Counted from the first letter of the stretch, positions 11,548-20,558 are shown. The stretch is DNA of 64,000 nucleotides from an uncultured Sphingorhabdus sp. (GCA_937873665.1 CALMYW010000309.1:33374-97373), one strand, 5' to 3'. A program made the numbers and translations. Notes: generated from the sequence alone by a model not told the origin.

Positions 11548-12837
11548 CTACGAAGCCTTGAAACGCAACGGCAAGGTCTTGAGCCCGCCGACAAAGGTCG
11601 AGTTCGCACGCTTGGGTGCGCCCGCCAGCTCGACTGAGTCCAGCCGGTCGAGCAATTCCTCAAACAATATCCGCATTTCCAGCCGGGCGAGATGCAGCCC
11701 GAGGCACTGGTGCGCGCCTGCGCCAAAAGCGATGTGCCGGTTCTGGTCCCGGGTGGCATCGAATTTACGCGGTTCGTCAAACTGGGCGGGGTCGTGGTTG
11801 GCAGCAACATAGTTGATCATCAGCCAGTCGCCCTTGGCGATTTTCACGCCAGATATTTCGACATCCTCATTCGCCATCCGCATGAAATGCTGCACCGGCG
11901 TGGTCCAGCGGATCGCTTCCTCGACGATACCAGCAACCAGACTGCGGTCCGCTTTCACCTTGGCGAATTGGTCAGGATCTTTGGCTAGCGCCAGCATGGC
12001 CCCGGCAGTGCTTGCCGAAGTCGTATCATGCCCGGCTGCGGCGACGATGATATAATAGCCCGCCAGATCAAGCGGATCGAGCGGCTGTCCGTCTATCGTT
12101 CCATTGGCCAATATCGTCGCCACATCCTTGCCAGGGTTTTGGCGACGTTCCTCGGCCAGTTTCTCGAAATAGGCTGTAAAGTCCTGCACTGCACCCAGCA
12201 CGATCTGCGTGATCTGTTCGGGCGACAGATTGGCCATGCCGGTCTTGTTCAGATCCTCATCCTGCCCACCGAACATCTGCTGCGTCAGGAACAACATGCG
12301 CGGCTCGTCTTCTTCGGGCACACCCAATATCTGCATCACCACATGCAGCGGATAGGGTGCAGAAACCAGCGGCACGAAATCCGCCTCAGGACCGGCGGCG
12401 ATCAGCCGGTCAACCGTGCGCTTGGCTAGGTCCCGGATATCAGCTTCGATCAGCTTCAGGTTCTTGGGCATGAACCATTCCTGAGTCAGCCGCCGCAGCT
12501 TCGGATGCTTGGGGGCATCGAGCGCAACCAGCGACTGGACCAGATTGGGTGATCCGCCTGTGATTTCGCGCGCTAATGCTTCGCCGACCTTGTTGGTCAA
12601 AACCGTCGGGCGGGGTGAATTGAGGAAAGTCGCATTGTCCTTGCTGATCCGCATCACATCTTCGTGGCGCGTAATCAGCCAAAAGGGTTCATGCTCGTCG
12701 GTTGGGCTTTCGATGCGCAGCACCGGGGTTTCCGCCCGGATCTCGTCGAACAGGTCGAGCAGCGGATCCCAAGCCGCATAGGATTTGGGATCGATCACCG
12801 CGATGGCGGTTTCGGGCTTTGCGACGGGTGCGTTCAT
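11548..12837 (-). CDS. Cytochrome P450
   Basis: A 429-residue soluble bacterial P450 monooxygenase. The oxygen-binding I-helix motif AGHDTTS is near residue 250, the K-helix ExxR is EAIR in VEEAIRWTTPVQHFMR, and the haem-binding loop is FGAGAHQCLG with the axial Cys at about 378. No membrane anchor, as usual for bacterial class I P450s, which need a ferredoxin and reductase encoded elsewhere. The ATG at 12837 has a GAGGA site. The gene is last in an apparent operon behind the acyl-CoA ligase (13 bases apart), the enoyl-CoA hydratase and the acyl-CoA dehydrogenase, suggesting hydroxylation of a substrate whose acid is degraded by beta-oxidation-like steps. Confidence 0.92.
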   Translation of the reverse strand: MNAPVAKPETAIAVIDPKSYAAWDPLLDLFDEIRAETPVLRIESPTDEHEPFWLITRHEDVMRISKDNATFLNSPRPTVLTNKVGEALAREITGGSPNLVQSLVALDAPKHPKLRRLTQEWFMPKNLKLIEADIRDLAKRTVDRLIAAGPEADFVPLVSAPYPLHVVMQILGVPEEDEPRMLFLTQQMFGGQDEDLNKTGMANLSPEQITQIVLGAVQDFTAYFEKLAEERRQNPGKDVATILANGTIDGQPLDPLDLAGYYIIVAAAGHDTTSASTAGAMLALAKDPDQFAKVKADRSLVAGIVEEAIRWTTPVQHFMRMANEDVEISGVKIAKGDWLMINYVAANHDPAQFDEPRKFDATRDQNRHIAFGAGAHQCLGLHLARLEMRILFEELLDRLDSVELAGAPKRANSTFVGGLKTLPLRFKAS

Positions 12838-12850
12838 GTCCTCAAACTCC

Positions 12851-14389
12851 TCAAACGATCCGGCTGTCTTTGTTTCCCCAATATTCGTCGCGCAGCAGCC
12901 TCTTGTAGAGCTTACCGGTCGCATGACGGGGCAGCTCTTCGCGGAAGTCTATCTGCCGCGGCATTTTCACGCCCGACAGGCTGGGGCGCAGATAGGCCTT
13001 GAGTTCGTCGGCCAGTTCGTCGCCCGCATTGGCCCAGTCGAGCGGCTGGACGATGGCGACCACACGTTCGCCCATATCGTCGTCGGGCGCACCAATAACG
13101 GCGGCGTCGGCAACCTTGGGATGGTGCACGAGCAGATTTTCGATCTCTTGCGGATAGATATTCACACCGCCCGAAATGATCATGAAGCTCTTGCGATCGG
13201 TCAGATAGAGGAAGCCCTCTTCATCAACCTTGCCGACATCGCCGAGCATCGACCAATTGGCATGTTTCGGGTGGCGGCTTTCGGCGGTTTTCACCGGATC
13301 ATTATGATAGCTGAACTGCGATTCGCTCTCGAAATAAACGACGCCTTCCTCGCCCACCGGCACTTCCTCGCCATCCTCGCCACAAATGTGGATGATGGCG
13401 TTGAGTGCCTTACCGACCGAGCCCTTGTGCGCCAGCCAGTCTTCGCTGTTGATGAAGGTAAAGCCATTGCCTTCGGTACCCGCATAATATTCGCGCAGCA
13501 CCGGACCCCACCAAGCGATCATCGCCTCCTTCACCGGAACCGGGCAGGGGGCTGCGGCATGGACGGCGCATTTCAGCGACGAGACATCGTATTTCGCGCG
13601 CACCTCTTCAGGCAGCTTCAGCATTCGCACGAAATGTGTTGGCACCCACTGGCTGTCGGTAATCTTGTATTTCTCGATCGCGGCCAGTGCCTCTTCGGGA
13701 TCATATTTTTCCATCACCACCACGGTACCGCCAAGGCGATGCACCGCCATGCACCAGCGCAGCGGGGCGGCGTGATAAAGCGGGGCGGGTGACAGATAGA
13801 TGCTGTCGCCGGTGAAGCCGAAGGCACCGGCAGCAATCATCGCCAGCGGGTTGACCGCTGCGATGTCGGAGTCTTCAGGAAGCGGCAGGCGCACGCCCTT
13901 GGGCCTACCCGTGGTGCCGGAACTGTAAAGCATGTCGGTGCCTGCACGTTCATCCGCGACCGGGTCTGTCGGCATTTTGGCCAGTTCGGATGCGAGCGGC
14001 GTCCATCCCGCACGTTCGCCACCGACGATATAGCGCTTCACCGGCGTTTCGATCTGGTCAAGCGTGTCGCCCAGATAGTTGGAGGTAAACAACGCCTGCG
14101 AACCGCTATCCTGCAGGATGTAATCGATCTCCGAAGCAGTCAGCCGGTTGCTGATCGCCACAAAGACCAGACCGGCGCGCTGCGCACCCCATGCGAGATC
14201 GAAAAACTCGGCCCGGTTTTCCATGCACATGGCAATCGTATCGCCATGGCCAAGCCCGAGCGAACGCAGCAGTTGGGCCACCCGGTTCGAATTGGCTTCA
14301 AGCTGGGCATAGGTCACAACCTGTCCGGACCCGGCCATGATGACGGCGGGTTTATCGGGGTTAACCGTGGCATGAATCTTGGGGTGCAT
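12851..14389 (-). CDS. AMP-forming acyl-CoA ligase of the P450 operon
   Basis: A 512-residue ANL-superfamily ligase. YSSGTTGRPKGV (about residue 163), YAGTEGNG (about 300), GDVGKVDEEGFLYLTDRKSFMIISGGVNIYPQEIE and the catalytic Lys in HATGKLYKRL are all present. The ATG at 14389 follows GAGAGAG. It is between the enoyl-CoA hydratase and P450 genes on the same strand, though a family A repeat separates it from the hydratase. It probably activates the acid that the acyl-CoA dehydrogenase and hydratase then process. Confidence 0.87.
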   Translation of the reverse strand: MHPKIHATVNPDKPAVIMAGSGQVVTYAQLEANSNRVAQLLRSLGLGHGDTIAMCMENRAEFFDLAWGAQRAGLVFVAISNRLTASEIDYILQDSGSQALFTSNYLGDTLDQIETPVKRYIVGGERAGWTPLASELAKMPTDPVADERAGTDMLYSSGTTGRPKGVRLPLPEDSDIAAVNPLAMIAAGAFGFTGDSIYLSPAPLYHAAPLRWCMAVHRLGGTVVVMEKYDPEEALAAIEKYKITDSQWVPTHFVRMLKLPEEVRAKYDVSSLKCAVHAAAPCPVPVKEAMIAWWGPVLREYYAGTEGNGFTFINSEDWLAHKGSVGKALNAIIHICGEDGEEVPVGEEGVVYFESESQFSYHNDPVKTAESRHPKHANWSMLGDVGKVDEEGFLYLTDRKSFMIISGGVNIYPQEIENLLVHHPKVADAAVIGAPDDDMGERVVAIVQPLDWANAGDELADELKAYLRPSLSGVKMPRQIDFREELPRHATGKLYKRLLRDEYWGNKDSRIV

Positions 14390-14450
14390 CACTCTCTCTC
14401 CGTCACAGCGTTTTGTCTGTTTTCTGCAGCGCGATCTTACAAAGTCAAAA

Positions 14451-14540
14451 TTCGTCACCCCCGCGAAGGCGGGGGTCCATCACCTGTGGCTTAAATTTAG
14501 CGCGCCGGAGATGAATTCCCGCCTTCGCGGGAATGACGAA
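14451..14540. repeat. Family A palindromic repeat, copy A2
   Basis: TTCGTCACCCCCGCGAAGGC opens and CCTTCGCGGGAATGACGAA closes a 90-base unit, lying inside the P450 operon between the ligase start and the enoyl-CoA hydratase stop codon. Same structure as the copies at 11432, 34687 and 56341. Confidence 0.88.
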
Positions 14541-14567
14541 CGATAAAGATCGAGCCAATTGCAAGAA

Positions 14568-15326
14568 TCACGTTCCCGTCCAATTGGGCTTGCGCTTTTC
14601 GGCAAAGGCCGCTGCACCCTCGCGGGCATCGTTGGTAGCGAAGAGGTTGCCGAGCGTTTCGGTCTGCTTTTGCCACATTTCGGCTTCGCTCCATTCGCCC
14701 GATTCGACGATCACCTGTTTCGACTTTTTCACGGCAAGCGGGCCGTTGTCGGCAATGCTGCGGGCCAGTTCAATGGCTGCATCAAGTGCCGGGCCGGAAG
14801 TCAGGCGATTGACGAGGCCCAGTTCATAAGCGCGCTTGGCATCAACAAAATCACCCGTCAGCGCCAGTTCCATCGCAATGTGCGGCGGGATTTTCTTCGG
14901 TAGGCGCATCAGGCCGCCTGCAGCAGCGGCCAATCCGCGCTTCACTTCGGGGATACCGAATTTGGCATTTTCGTTGGCGACAATCATGTCGCAGGCAATG
15001 GCTACTTCAAGGCCACCTGCCAGCGCATAGCCATCGACCGCCGCGATCAGCGGCTTGGCTGGTGATTTCTGCGTGATGCCGCCAAAGCCGCGCCCCGCAA
15101 CGAAGGGCGTTTCGCCGCGCAGGAAGCCCTTGAGGTCCATGCCCGAACAAAAGGTTCCGCCTGCACCGGTCACAATGCCGACGCGCAGGTCGTTTTCGGC
15201 ATCGAGCCGGTCGAGGGCTGCGGCTATCAGTTCCGACGCCTCCTTGTTCATCGCGTTCTTCGCGTCGGGGCGGTTGATCGTGATGATCAGTATGCCGTCG
15301 CGGGCTTCGACCAATGCGTCGCTCAT
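14568..15326 (-). CDS. Enoyl-CoA hydratase/isomerase (crotonase) family protein
   Basis: 252 residues of the crotonase superfamily, which hydrate or isomerise acyl-CoA thioesters. The oxyanion-hole segments are AGGTFCSGMDL (about 54-64) and AVDGYALAGGLEVA (about 95-108). The general acid/base pair of classical hydratases (two Glu) shows only one acidic residue clearly, in KFGIPEVKRGL, so the exact reaction is open. It lies 14 bases behind the acyl-CoA dehydrogenase gene. Confidence 0.87.
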   Translation of the reverse strand: MSDALVEARDGILIITINRPDAKNAMNKEASELIAAALDRLDAENDLRVGIVTGAGGTFCSGMDLKGFLRGETPFVAGRGFGGITQKSPAKPLIAAVDGYALAGGLEVAIACDMIVANENAKFGIPEVKRGLAAAAGGLMRLPKKIPPHIAMELALTGDFVDAKRAYELGLVNRLTSGPALDAAIELARSIADNGPLAVKKSKQVIVESGEWSEAEMWQKQTETLGNLFATNDAREGAAAFAEKRKPNWTGT

Positions 15327-15340
15327 GGATTATCCTCTCT

Positions 15341-16552
15341 TTACTTGGTTTTCGGAAGGCCGAGCACATGCTCGCCGATGATATTGCGTTGAATTTCGCT
15401 GGTGCCGCCGCCGATCGTGGCGGAGAAGCTGTTGAGATAACTGCGGTGCCAGAAGCCGCCATCGACGGCATTTTCATCCCCCACATAATAGCCCGCTTTG
15501 GTTCCCTGAAACTGCAGGGCAAATTGCGTCAGCTCGCGCACCAGCTCGGTCCGCGCCAGCTTATTCATCAGCGAAAGCCCCATCGGGCGATCCTGATTGA
15601 GCGGTGCCATCCGTCTGCGGGCATTGTTGAGGTTGAGCGCCTGCGCATCGATCAGGAATTCGACCAGTCTGTCACGCATCACGGGGTCATCGAGCAATGG
15701 CTTGCCTCCACGCTGTGCATTGCGCGCCAGATCGAGGATTTCCATGACGTCCATTTCCTTGGCAAAGGAACCGCCCGCCAGATTGACCTTCGCGCCCCGC
15801 TCATATTCAAGCGTCTTCATCGCGACCAGCCAACCCTGGCCTTCCTCGCCCATCATGTCACTGGCGGGAATGCGGGCATTGTCGAAAAAGGTCTGCACGA
15901 AGCCATATTCGCCGGTGAGCTTCTTGATCCGCCGGGTTTCAATGCCCGGAATGCGCATCGGTGAAAGAAAGAAACTGAGCCCGGCATATTTGTTCGGCGC
16001 ATCCGGATTGGTGCGCGCGAGCAGTATCATCATATGCGCGCGGTCGCCAAGCGAGGTCCAGATTTTGGAGCCGTTGACAACATAGTCGTCGCCATCGCGC
16101 ACAGCGCGCGTTTGCGCATTGCCGAGGTCGGAGCCATTCTCTGGTTCCGAAAAGCCCTGGCACCAGATTTCCTCAGCCGCCAGCATCGGTTTGATATAGC
16201 GCTTCTTCTGTTCCTCGCTGCCAATGTCGAGGATCAGCGGCCCGGCCCAGCCATTGCCGATCGCGTTGAGCATGATCGGCGAATCATATTTCTTCATGAT
16301 CCGGGTGGCGATCCGCTGAAACTCCGGATGCATGCCCCGACCACCATATTCGGCGGGCCAGCTCATCCCGATATAGCCAGCCTCATAGACCTGATTCTGC
16401 CATTTCTGCAGGAAATCAAACTGCTGGTCGGTCGAAACCTCCATGAAGGTCAATGGCAGCATGAAGCCCGGATCGGCGACGGTATGCTCGCGGAACCACG
16501 CGTCGCATTGCGCCTCGAAATCGGCGAGTTCTTGGGCGGCGGGCATGCTCAT
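15341..16552 (-). CDS. Acyl-CoA dehydrogenase
   Basis: A 403-residue FAD flavoprotein of the acyl-CoA dehydrogenase superfamily. Features: the N-terminal helical domain with WPAEYGGRGM, the flavin-contacting CQGFSEPENGSDLGNAQTRA (about 134-153), KIWTSLGDRAH, and the C-terminal GGTSEIQRNIIGEHVLGLP. The large size and FSEPE...QTRA pattern match the FadE-like group used for steroid side chains and branched acids in actinobacteria and sphingomonads, but the substrate is not shown by sequence. It is the first gene of the P450 operon; AGAGGA precedes the ATG and a palindrome lies 19 bases upstream. Confidence 0.9.
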   Translation of the reverse strand: MSMPAAQELADFEAQCDAWFREHTVADPGFMLPLTFMEVSTDQQFDFLQKWQNQVYEAGYIGMSWPAEYGGRGMHPEFQRIATRIMKKYDSPIMLNAIGNGWAGPLILDIGSEEQKKRYIKPMLAAEEIWCQGFSEPENGSDLGNAQTRAVRDGDDYVVNGSKIWTSLGDRAHMMILLARTNPDAPNKYAGLSFFLSPMRIPGIETRRIKKLTGEYGFVQTFFDNARIPASDMMGEEGQGWLVAMKTLEYERGAKVNLAGGSFAKEMDVMEILDLARNAQRGGKPLLDDPVMRDRLVEFLIDAQALNLNNARRRMAPLNQDRPMGLSLMNKLARTELVRELTQFALQFQGTKAGYYVGDENAVDGGFWHRSYLNSFSATIGGGTSEIQRNIIGEHVLGLPKTK

Positions 16553-16570
16553 AAGTGATTCCTCTCTCGC

Positions 16571-16592
16571 GGTTTAATTGCGCGATTAAACC
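16571..16592. promoter_or_regulatory. Near-perfect 22-bp palindrome upstream of the acyl-CoA dehydrogenase operon
   Basis: GGTTTAAT-TGCGCG-ATTAAACC has perfect 8-bp arms and is symmetrical at 20 of 22 positions. It sits immediately upstream of the ribosome site of the acyl-CoA dehydrogenase gene. TetR-type repressors of acyl-CoA catabolism commonly bind such sites; no regulator gene is adjacent. Confidence 0.55.
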
Positions 16593-16726
16593 GAGGATTG
16601 CAATGCCTGTTCAGCGATTTTTTCATGTGATGCAACCAATAGCGCTTGTTGCGTTCTTACAATTATTCGCCCGACCTCCGGTATATCTAGGCTGCACTAA
16701 GCATGATCCGAGGGGGCTAGGAAAAT

Positions 16727-17581
16727 ATGCGAAAGTTGATTGGCTTTGCTGCGCTTATCGCGCTGTCTGCGGGGGCAAGTGCGAAGGACGAAGAGCCTGC
16801 GCTGAGTTTGTCAAAATGCGAAACCAACTATGGCACCATCGCAGTTGTCGATGGCGATACACAGGGCTGGACCAAATTTGGCTTGGGGAGCCCACGCGAG
16901 CTGGTCAATGCGTTTGCACTCGAGTCGGGCTGCTTTACGCCGCACAATCCGGCAAGCGGCGAACCCGCCAATTATTTGATGAATGTGATCGCGGGCGACA
17001 AGGAAGAGGTCGACAAGAGCATCGACCTTGCGAAGGCGGCGGTTACCGAGGGGCTGGTTCGTTCGGGGGCAGTCGGGGGTCTGGTTGGCGGCGTGCCGCT
17101 CGCAGGACCGTTGCTGGGAATGTTTGGCGGCTTGGGTGGCAAGAAAAAGACCGTTGCAGCCGGCATTCGTGTCGTCAGCCCGGCCAACGGCCTGACCTTG
17201 GTCAGCGGCAGTGGTGAAGTCAAGAAATCCGCTCTTACCTTTGCCGGGGCTTCCGCTTGGGAAAGCGGCGTAAATGCCGCGGGCTATGGCTCGAGCAAGG
17301 ACGGTAAAATGCTCGCCGAAGCCTTTATGAAAGCCTTTAACGCCGTCAGCAGGCAGGCATCAATCCTGTCGCAAGCCGCACCGTCACCAAAAGCCGGGGC
17401 AGGTGCGACCGCAGCCGTCGACACAAGCATGTACGCAGCCGCAAACAAGGAAAGCGCTGTCCTGCGCGCACTGCGGGCCGGAACCAGCCTCAATCCCACA
17501 GGCAACCGCGAAGGCCTGTTTGTGGAAATGACCGATAATTTTGGAACCCGGGGGTGGGTGTCCGTCGAAGACCTGCAATAG
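16727..17581 (+). CDS. Exported CsgG-like protein with C-terminal SH3-like domain
   Basis: 284 residues with a signal peptide (RKLIGFAALIALSAGASA). Residues 33-225 read like the CsgG/LpoB fold: YGTIAVVDGDTQGW, SPRELVNAFALESGCF, ANYLMNVIAG, a Gly-rich loop, KKKTVAAGIRVVSPANGLTLVSGSGEV, and a helix LAEAFMKAFNAVSRQ. Residues 230-284 look like a bacterial SH3 domain (MYAAANKESAVLRALRAGTSL ... EMTDNFGTRGWVSVEDL). Such proteins act in the periplasm or on the outer membrane; CsgG itself is an outer-membrane secretion channel but this is only a fold-level suggestion. Residues 24-31 (PALSLSKC) are the translation of a dispersed repeat. Confidence 0.6.
   Translation: MRKLIGFAALIALSAGASAKDEEPALSLSKCETNYGTIAVVDGDTQGWTKFGLGSPRELVNAFALESGCFTPHNPASGEPANYLMNVIAGDKEEVDKSIDLAKAAVTEGLVRSGAVGGLVGGVPLAGPLLGMFGGLGGKKKTVAAGIRVVSPANGLTLVSGSGEVKKSALTFAGASAWESGVNAAGYGSSKDGKMLAEAFMKAFNAVSRQASILSQAAPSPKAGAGATAAVDTSMYAAANKESAVLRALRAGTSLNPTGNREGLFVEMTDNFGTRGWVSVEDLQ
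16796..16819. repeat. Dispersed CTGAGCTTGTCGAAGG repeat, copy inside the CsgG-like gene
   Basis: GCGCTGAGTTTGTCAAAATGC is a slightly diverged copy of the repeat core and is translated in frame as ALSLSKC directly behind the signal peptide. Confidence 0.6.
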
Positions 17582-17608
17582 CGACCCATCTGCATTCGAC
17601 GGACACCC
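17556..17608 (+). other. 13-bp inverted repeat spanning the stop codon
   Basis: GGGTGTCCGTCGA (17556-17568), within the last codons of the CsgG-like gene, is exactly complementary to TCGACGGACACCC (17596-17608). The 27-base loop contains the stop codon. It could fold in the mRNA just before the terminator that follows. Confidence 0.5.
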
Positions 17609-17643
17609 GTGCGGTCGTGCCTAAAAACACGGCCGCACTTTTT
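17609..17643 (+). terminator. Rho-independent terminator of the CsgG-like gene
   Basis: GTGCGGTCGTG and CACGGCCGCAC form an 11-bp stem with one G-T pair around an A-rich loop, followed by TTTTT. Confidence 0.75.
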
Positions 17644-17657
17644 CGTTCCGGGCCTGC

Positions 17658-19229
17658 CTATTTGAACAGGCTGCCCAAAATTCCGCGCACCAAGGATTTG
17701 CCGAAACTGCCTGCCAGCTGGCGCCCGACCGAGGTCGCCGCTGACCGTGCGGCCGATTGCACCATCTTTTCCGCCATGCTGGGCTTCGCCGCCTCACGCG
17801 CCTGACGCGCGGCTTCGCGGGCAGCCTCTTTGGCAGCTGCTGCTTCTGCCTTGGCTTTTTCCTTGGCGGCGATTGCGTCGAGCTTGGCCTGTTCTTCGGC
17901 GGCTTCTGCCGCCTCTGCGGCAGCGGCAGCTTGCGCACCCTTGGCCAGCAGAATCTCCTCGGCGGATTCGCGGTCGATCAGATCGTCATATTTGTCGCCA
18001 ATCGCGTCGGTCGCGATCATGACGCCCCGCTCCTTGGCGTCGAGCGGGCCTGTGCGCGATGCCGGAGGCTTGATCAGCGTGCGTTCGACCGGCGTCGGCG
18101 AACCATCGGCTTGCAGCACCGAGACAAGGGCTTCACCAACCTTCAATTCGGTGATCGCGGTGGTCACATCGACGCCAGGATTGGCGCGGAAGGTCTCCGC
18201 CGCCGATTTAACCGCTGCCTGATCACGTGGGGTGAAGGCATTTAATTTGTGCTGAACCCGGTTGTTCAACTGACCTGCCACGGTGTCGGGAATGTCGATC
18301 GGGTTCTGCGTAATGAAATAGACGCCGACGCCTTTTGAGCGGATCAGGCGCACAACCTGTTCGATCTTCTCGACCAGCGCTTTCGGTGCGTCACTGAACA
18401 GAAGATGCGCCTCGTCGAAAAAGAAAACCAGCTTGGGCTTGTCGGGATCGCCGATTTCTGGAAGCGTTTCAAAAAGTTCGGAAAGCAGCCAGAGCAGGAA
18501 GGTTGAATAGAGCTTGGGGCTCTGCATCAGCTTTTCAGCCGACAGGATGTTGATAATCCCGCGCCCCTTGTCATCGCAGGCGATAAAGTCGTCCAGATCG
18601 AGTGCGGGCTCGCCGAAGAACCGGTCGCCCCCTTGCGACCGCAATTGCAGAAGTGAACGCTGGATAGAGCCGACGCTCTGCTTGGACACGTTACCATAAG
18701 TGGTGGTCATTTCTTCAGCACGCTCGGCGATGTTGACCAGCATGGCCTGCAAATCGTCGAGGTCGAGCAAGAGCAGACCTTCCTTGTCGGCAACATGAAA
18801 GGCGATGGTCAGCACGCCTTCCTGAACCTCGTTCAGATCCATCAGCCGCGAAAGCATCAGCGGACCCATTTCGGAAACCGTGGTCCGCACCGGATGGCCA
18901 TTTTCGCCGAACAGATCCCAGAATTGCACAGGATTGTCCGAATAGACCCATTCGCTGTCGCCGATCTCTTTTGCGCGGTTAACGAAATTTTCGTGGTTCT
19001 TCTGCGTGGCGGCACCCGCCATCGCCATGCCGGCAAGGTCGCCCTTCACGTCGGAGACAAAGACGGGAACGCCATTGCGCGAAAAACCTTCTGCCATCAC
19101 CTGTAGCGTGATGGTTTTACCGGTGCCGGTTGCGCCTGCAATCAGTCCGTGCCGGTTGGCTCTTTTCCAGTTGATAGCCTGACGTGCGCCTTCGGCTGTC
19201 GAACCGATAAAAAGGCCTTCTTCGGACAT
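17658..19229 (-). CDS. HerA/YjgR-type ATPase (DUF853)
   Basis: A 523-residue P-loop ATPase of the HerA-FtsK superfamily. Walker A is GATGTGKT (about residues 33-40) and Walker B is in [13 protein letters not shown]; the [27 protein letters not shown] segment is typical of the DUF853/YjgR group. The last ~120 residues are a long Ala/Glu/Lys-rich helix, probably coiled coil, ending in a basic tail ([13 protein letters not shown] ... GILGSLFK). The ATG at 19229 was chosen because conservation begins there and GGGAG lies upstream. The physiological role of this group is not established. It is transcribed alone, convergent with the CsgG-like gene. Confidence 0.85.
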   Translation of the reverse strand: MSEEGLFIGSTAEGARQAINWKRANRHGLIAGATGTGKTITLQVMAEGFSRNGVPVFVSDVKGDLAGMAMAGAATQKNHENFVNRAKEIGDSEWVYSDNPVQFWDLFGENGHPVRTTVSEMGPLMLSRLMDLNEVQEGVLTIAFHVADKEGLLLLDLDDLQAMLVNIAERAEEMTTTYGNVSKQSVGSIQRSLLQLRSQGGDRFFGEPALDLDDFIACDDKGRGIINILSAEKLMQSPKLYSTFLLWLLSELFETLPEIGDPDKPKLVFFFDEAHLLFSDAPKALVEKIEQVVRLIRSKGVGVYFITQNPIDIPDTVAGQLNNRVQHKLNAFTPRDQAAVKSAAETFRANPGVDVTTAITELKVGEALVSVLQADGSPTPVERTLIKPPASRTGPLDAKERGVMIATDAIGDKYDDLIDRESAEEILLAKGAQAAAAAEAAEAAEEQAKLDAIAAKEKAKAEAAAAKEAAREAARQAREAAKPSMAEKMVQSAARSAATSVGRQLAGSFGKSLVRGILGSLFK

Positions 19230-19445
19230 TGAACATGCTCCCGCGAATGATTTCGATTGCATAAGGACAACTACGCCAACCCGTTCAGGTCAAGTAATAT
19301 CAACTCCTATAACCTTGGATTTATGCGGCAACGCTTTGTCGGATGCGTTGAGTCAACTGGCCGCAAAGCTTGATTGGAGCGCTTTTCCGCGGATGCTTTG
19401 CCCGCTAGTCATGTTTTGTAAAATTTCGTGGATTATGGTGTGTGG

Positions 19446-20555
19446 ATGTTTGCTAGAACAGCTTTGATATTGTTGCTGCTTGCGGGCCTTGGCGGCTGCG
19501 TTTCGGCACCTGCGAAAGTCCCACCACAGGCCCAGTCCAAACCGCGTGTCATCGTAACCCAGCCGGCACCCCCGCCCGTGCAAAAGCCGACACATCGCCC
19601 GGCAGAGCCGGCAAAGTTGGTTCGCGTAACGGTACCTGAGCAGCTGATCGCCGAAATTGATACGGCTTGGCGGCAGTTTCCCGGACGCACCGGTATCGCG
19701 GTGCAGAGGATTGACGGTGATTGGGTAACAGGAAAGCGGTTGGGCGAGCTGTTCCCGCAGCAAAGCGTCTCCAAAATGTGGGTGGCAATGACGATCCTCG
19801 ACCAGATCGACAGCGGCCGCGTTCGCCTTGACCAGAAAGTGCGCATCACAGCATCGGACCTCGCCGTTTTCCACCAACCGATCCGGGATCGCGTGCTCGC
19901 CAATGGAGAGATTGAGGAGACGGTTCTGAGCCTCTTGGAGCAGGCGATAACGGCCAGCGACAATACCGCGAATGACAGCCTGCTACGCACCGCAGGCGGG
20001 CCTGAAGCTGTGCGCAACTTCATCGAACGCAAGCGGCTGGGCAAAATCCGTTTCGGCCCCGGTGAGCGGCTTTTGCAGAGCCAGATTGCGGGGATGAGTT
20101 GGCAGCAGGATTATTCAATTGGCCGGCGTTTCTACACGGCGCGCTCCGCGATTCCGCTGGAACGGCGCAAAGCGGCGCTGGATGCCTATCTGGCTGATCC
20201 GGTAGATGGCGCTGCACCTGATGCGATTGCCAGCGCGCTGGCCCGCCTGGCCAAAGGTGAATTGCTTTCACCCGCTTCAACACGCTTGTTGCTGGCGATG
20301 ATGGAACGCACCAAGAGCGGACCGAACCGTTTGAAAGCAGGTGTCCCGCCCGGCTGGCGTTTCGGTCACAAAACCGGCACCGGACAGGAACTGGATCCGG
20401 TTTCAACCGGTTATAACGACATCGGAATCATGACCGCGCCAGATGGCACCCGCTATGCTGTAGTGGTGATGATCGCAAGTACGACTTCGGGCATTCCGTC
20501 GCGCATGGCGATGATGCAGGCGGTTTCACGGGCTGTCGCCGCGAACCATCGCTGA
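19446..20555 (+). CDS. Class A beta-lactamase-like lipoprotein
   Basis: About 369 residues with a lipoprotein signal (LLLLAGLGGC) and a Pro-rich linker, then a serine beta-lactamase fold. Active-site motifs in order: SVSK (Ser about 107), SDN (about 171) and KTG (GHKTGTGQ, about 309). Counting 36 residues from the Ser of SDN reaches the Glu of GERLLQ, the place of the deacylating Glu166, but the usual ExxLN reads ExxLQ. About 35 extra residues follow before PDAIASALARLAKGELLSPASTRLL. Lipidation would hold it on a membrane. It may be a beta-lactamase or a related peptidoglycan enzyme. GTG starts at 19428 or 19440 are possible; the ATG gives the best signal. Confidence 0.75.
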   Translation: MFARTALILLLLAGLGGCVSAPAKVPPQAQSKPRVIVTQPAPPPVQKPTHRPAEPAKLVRVTVPEQLIAEIDTAWRQFPGRTGIAVQRIDGDWVTGKRLGELFPQQSVSKMWVAMTILDQIDSGRVRLDQKVRITASDLAVFHQPIRDRVLANGEIEETVLSLLEQAITASDNTANDSLLRTAGGPEAVRNFIERKRLGKIRFGPGERLLQSQIAGMSWQQDYSIGRRFYTARSAIPLERRKAALDAYLADPVDGAAPDAIASALARLAKGELLSPASTRLLLAMMERTKSGPNRLKAGVPPGWRFGHKTGTGQELDPVSTGYNDIGIMTAPDGTRYAVVVMIASTTSGIPSRMAMMQAVSRAVAANHR

Positions 20556-20558
20556 TCG

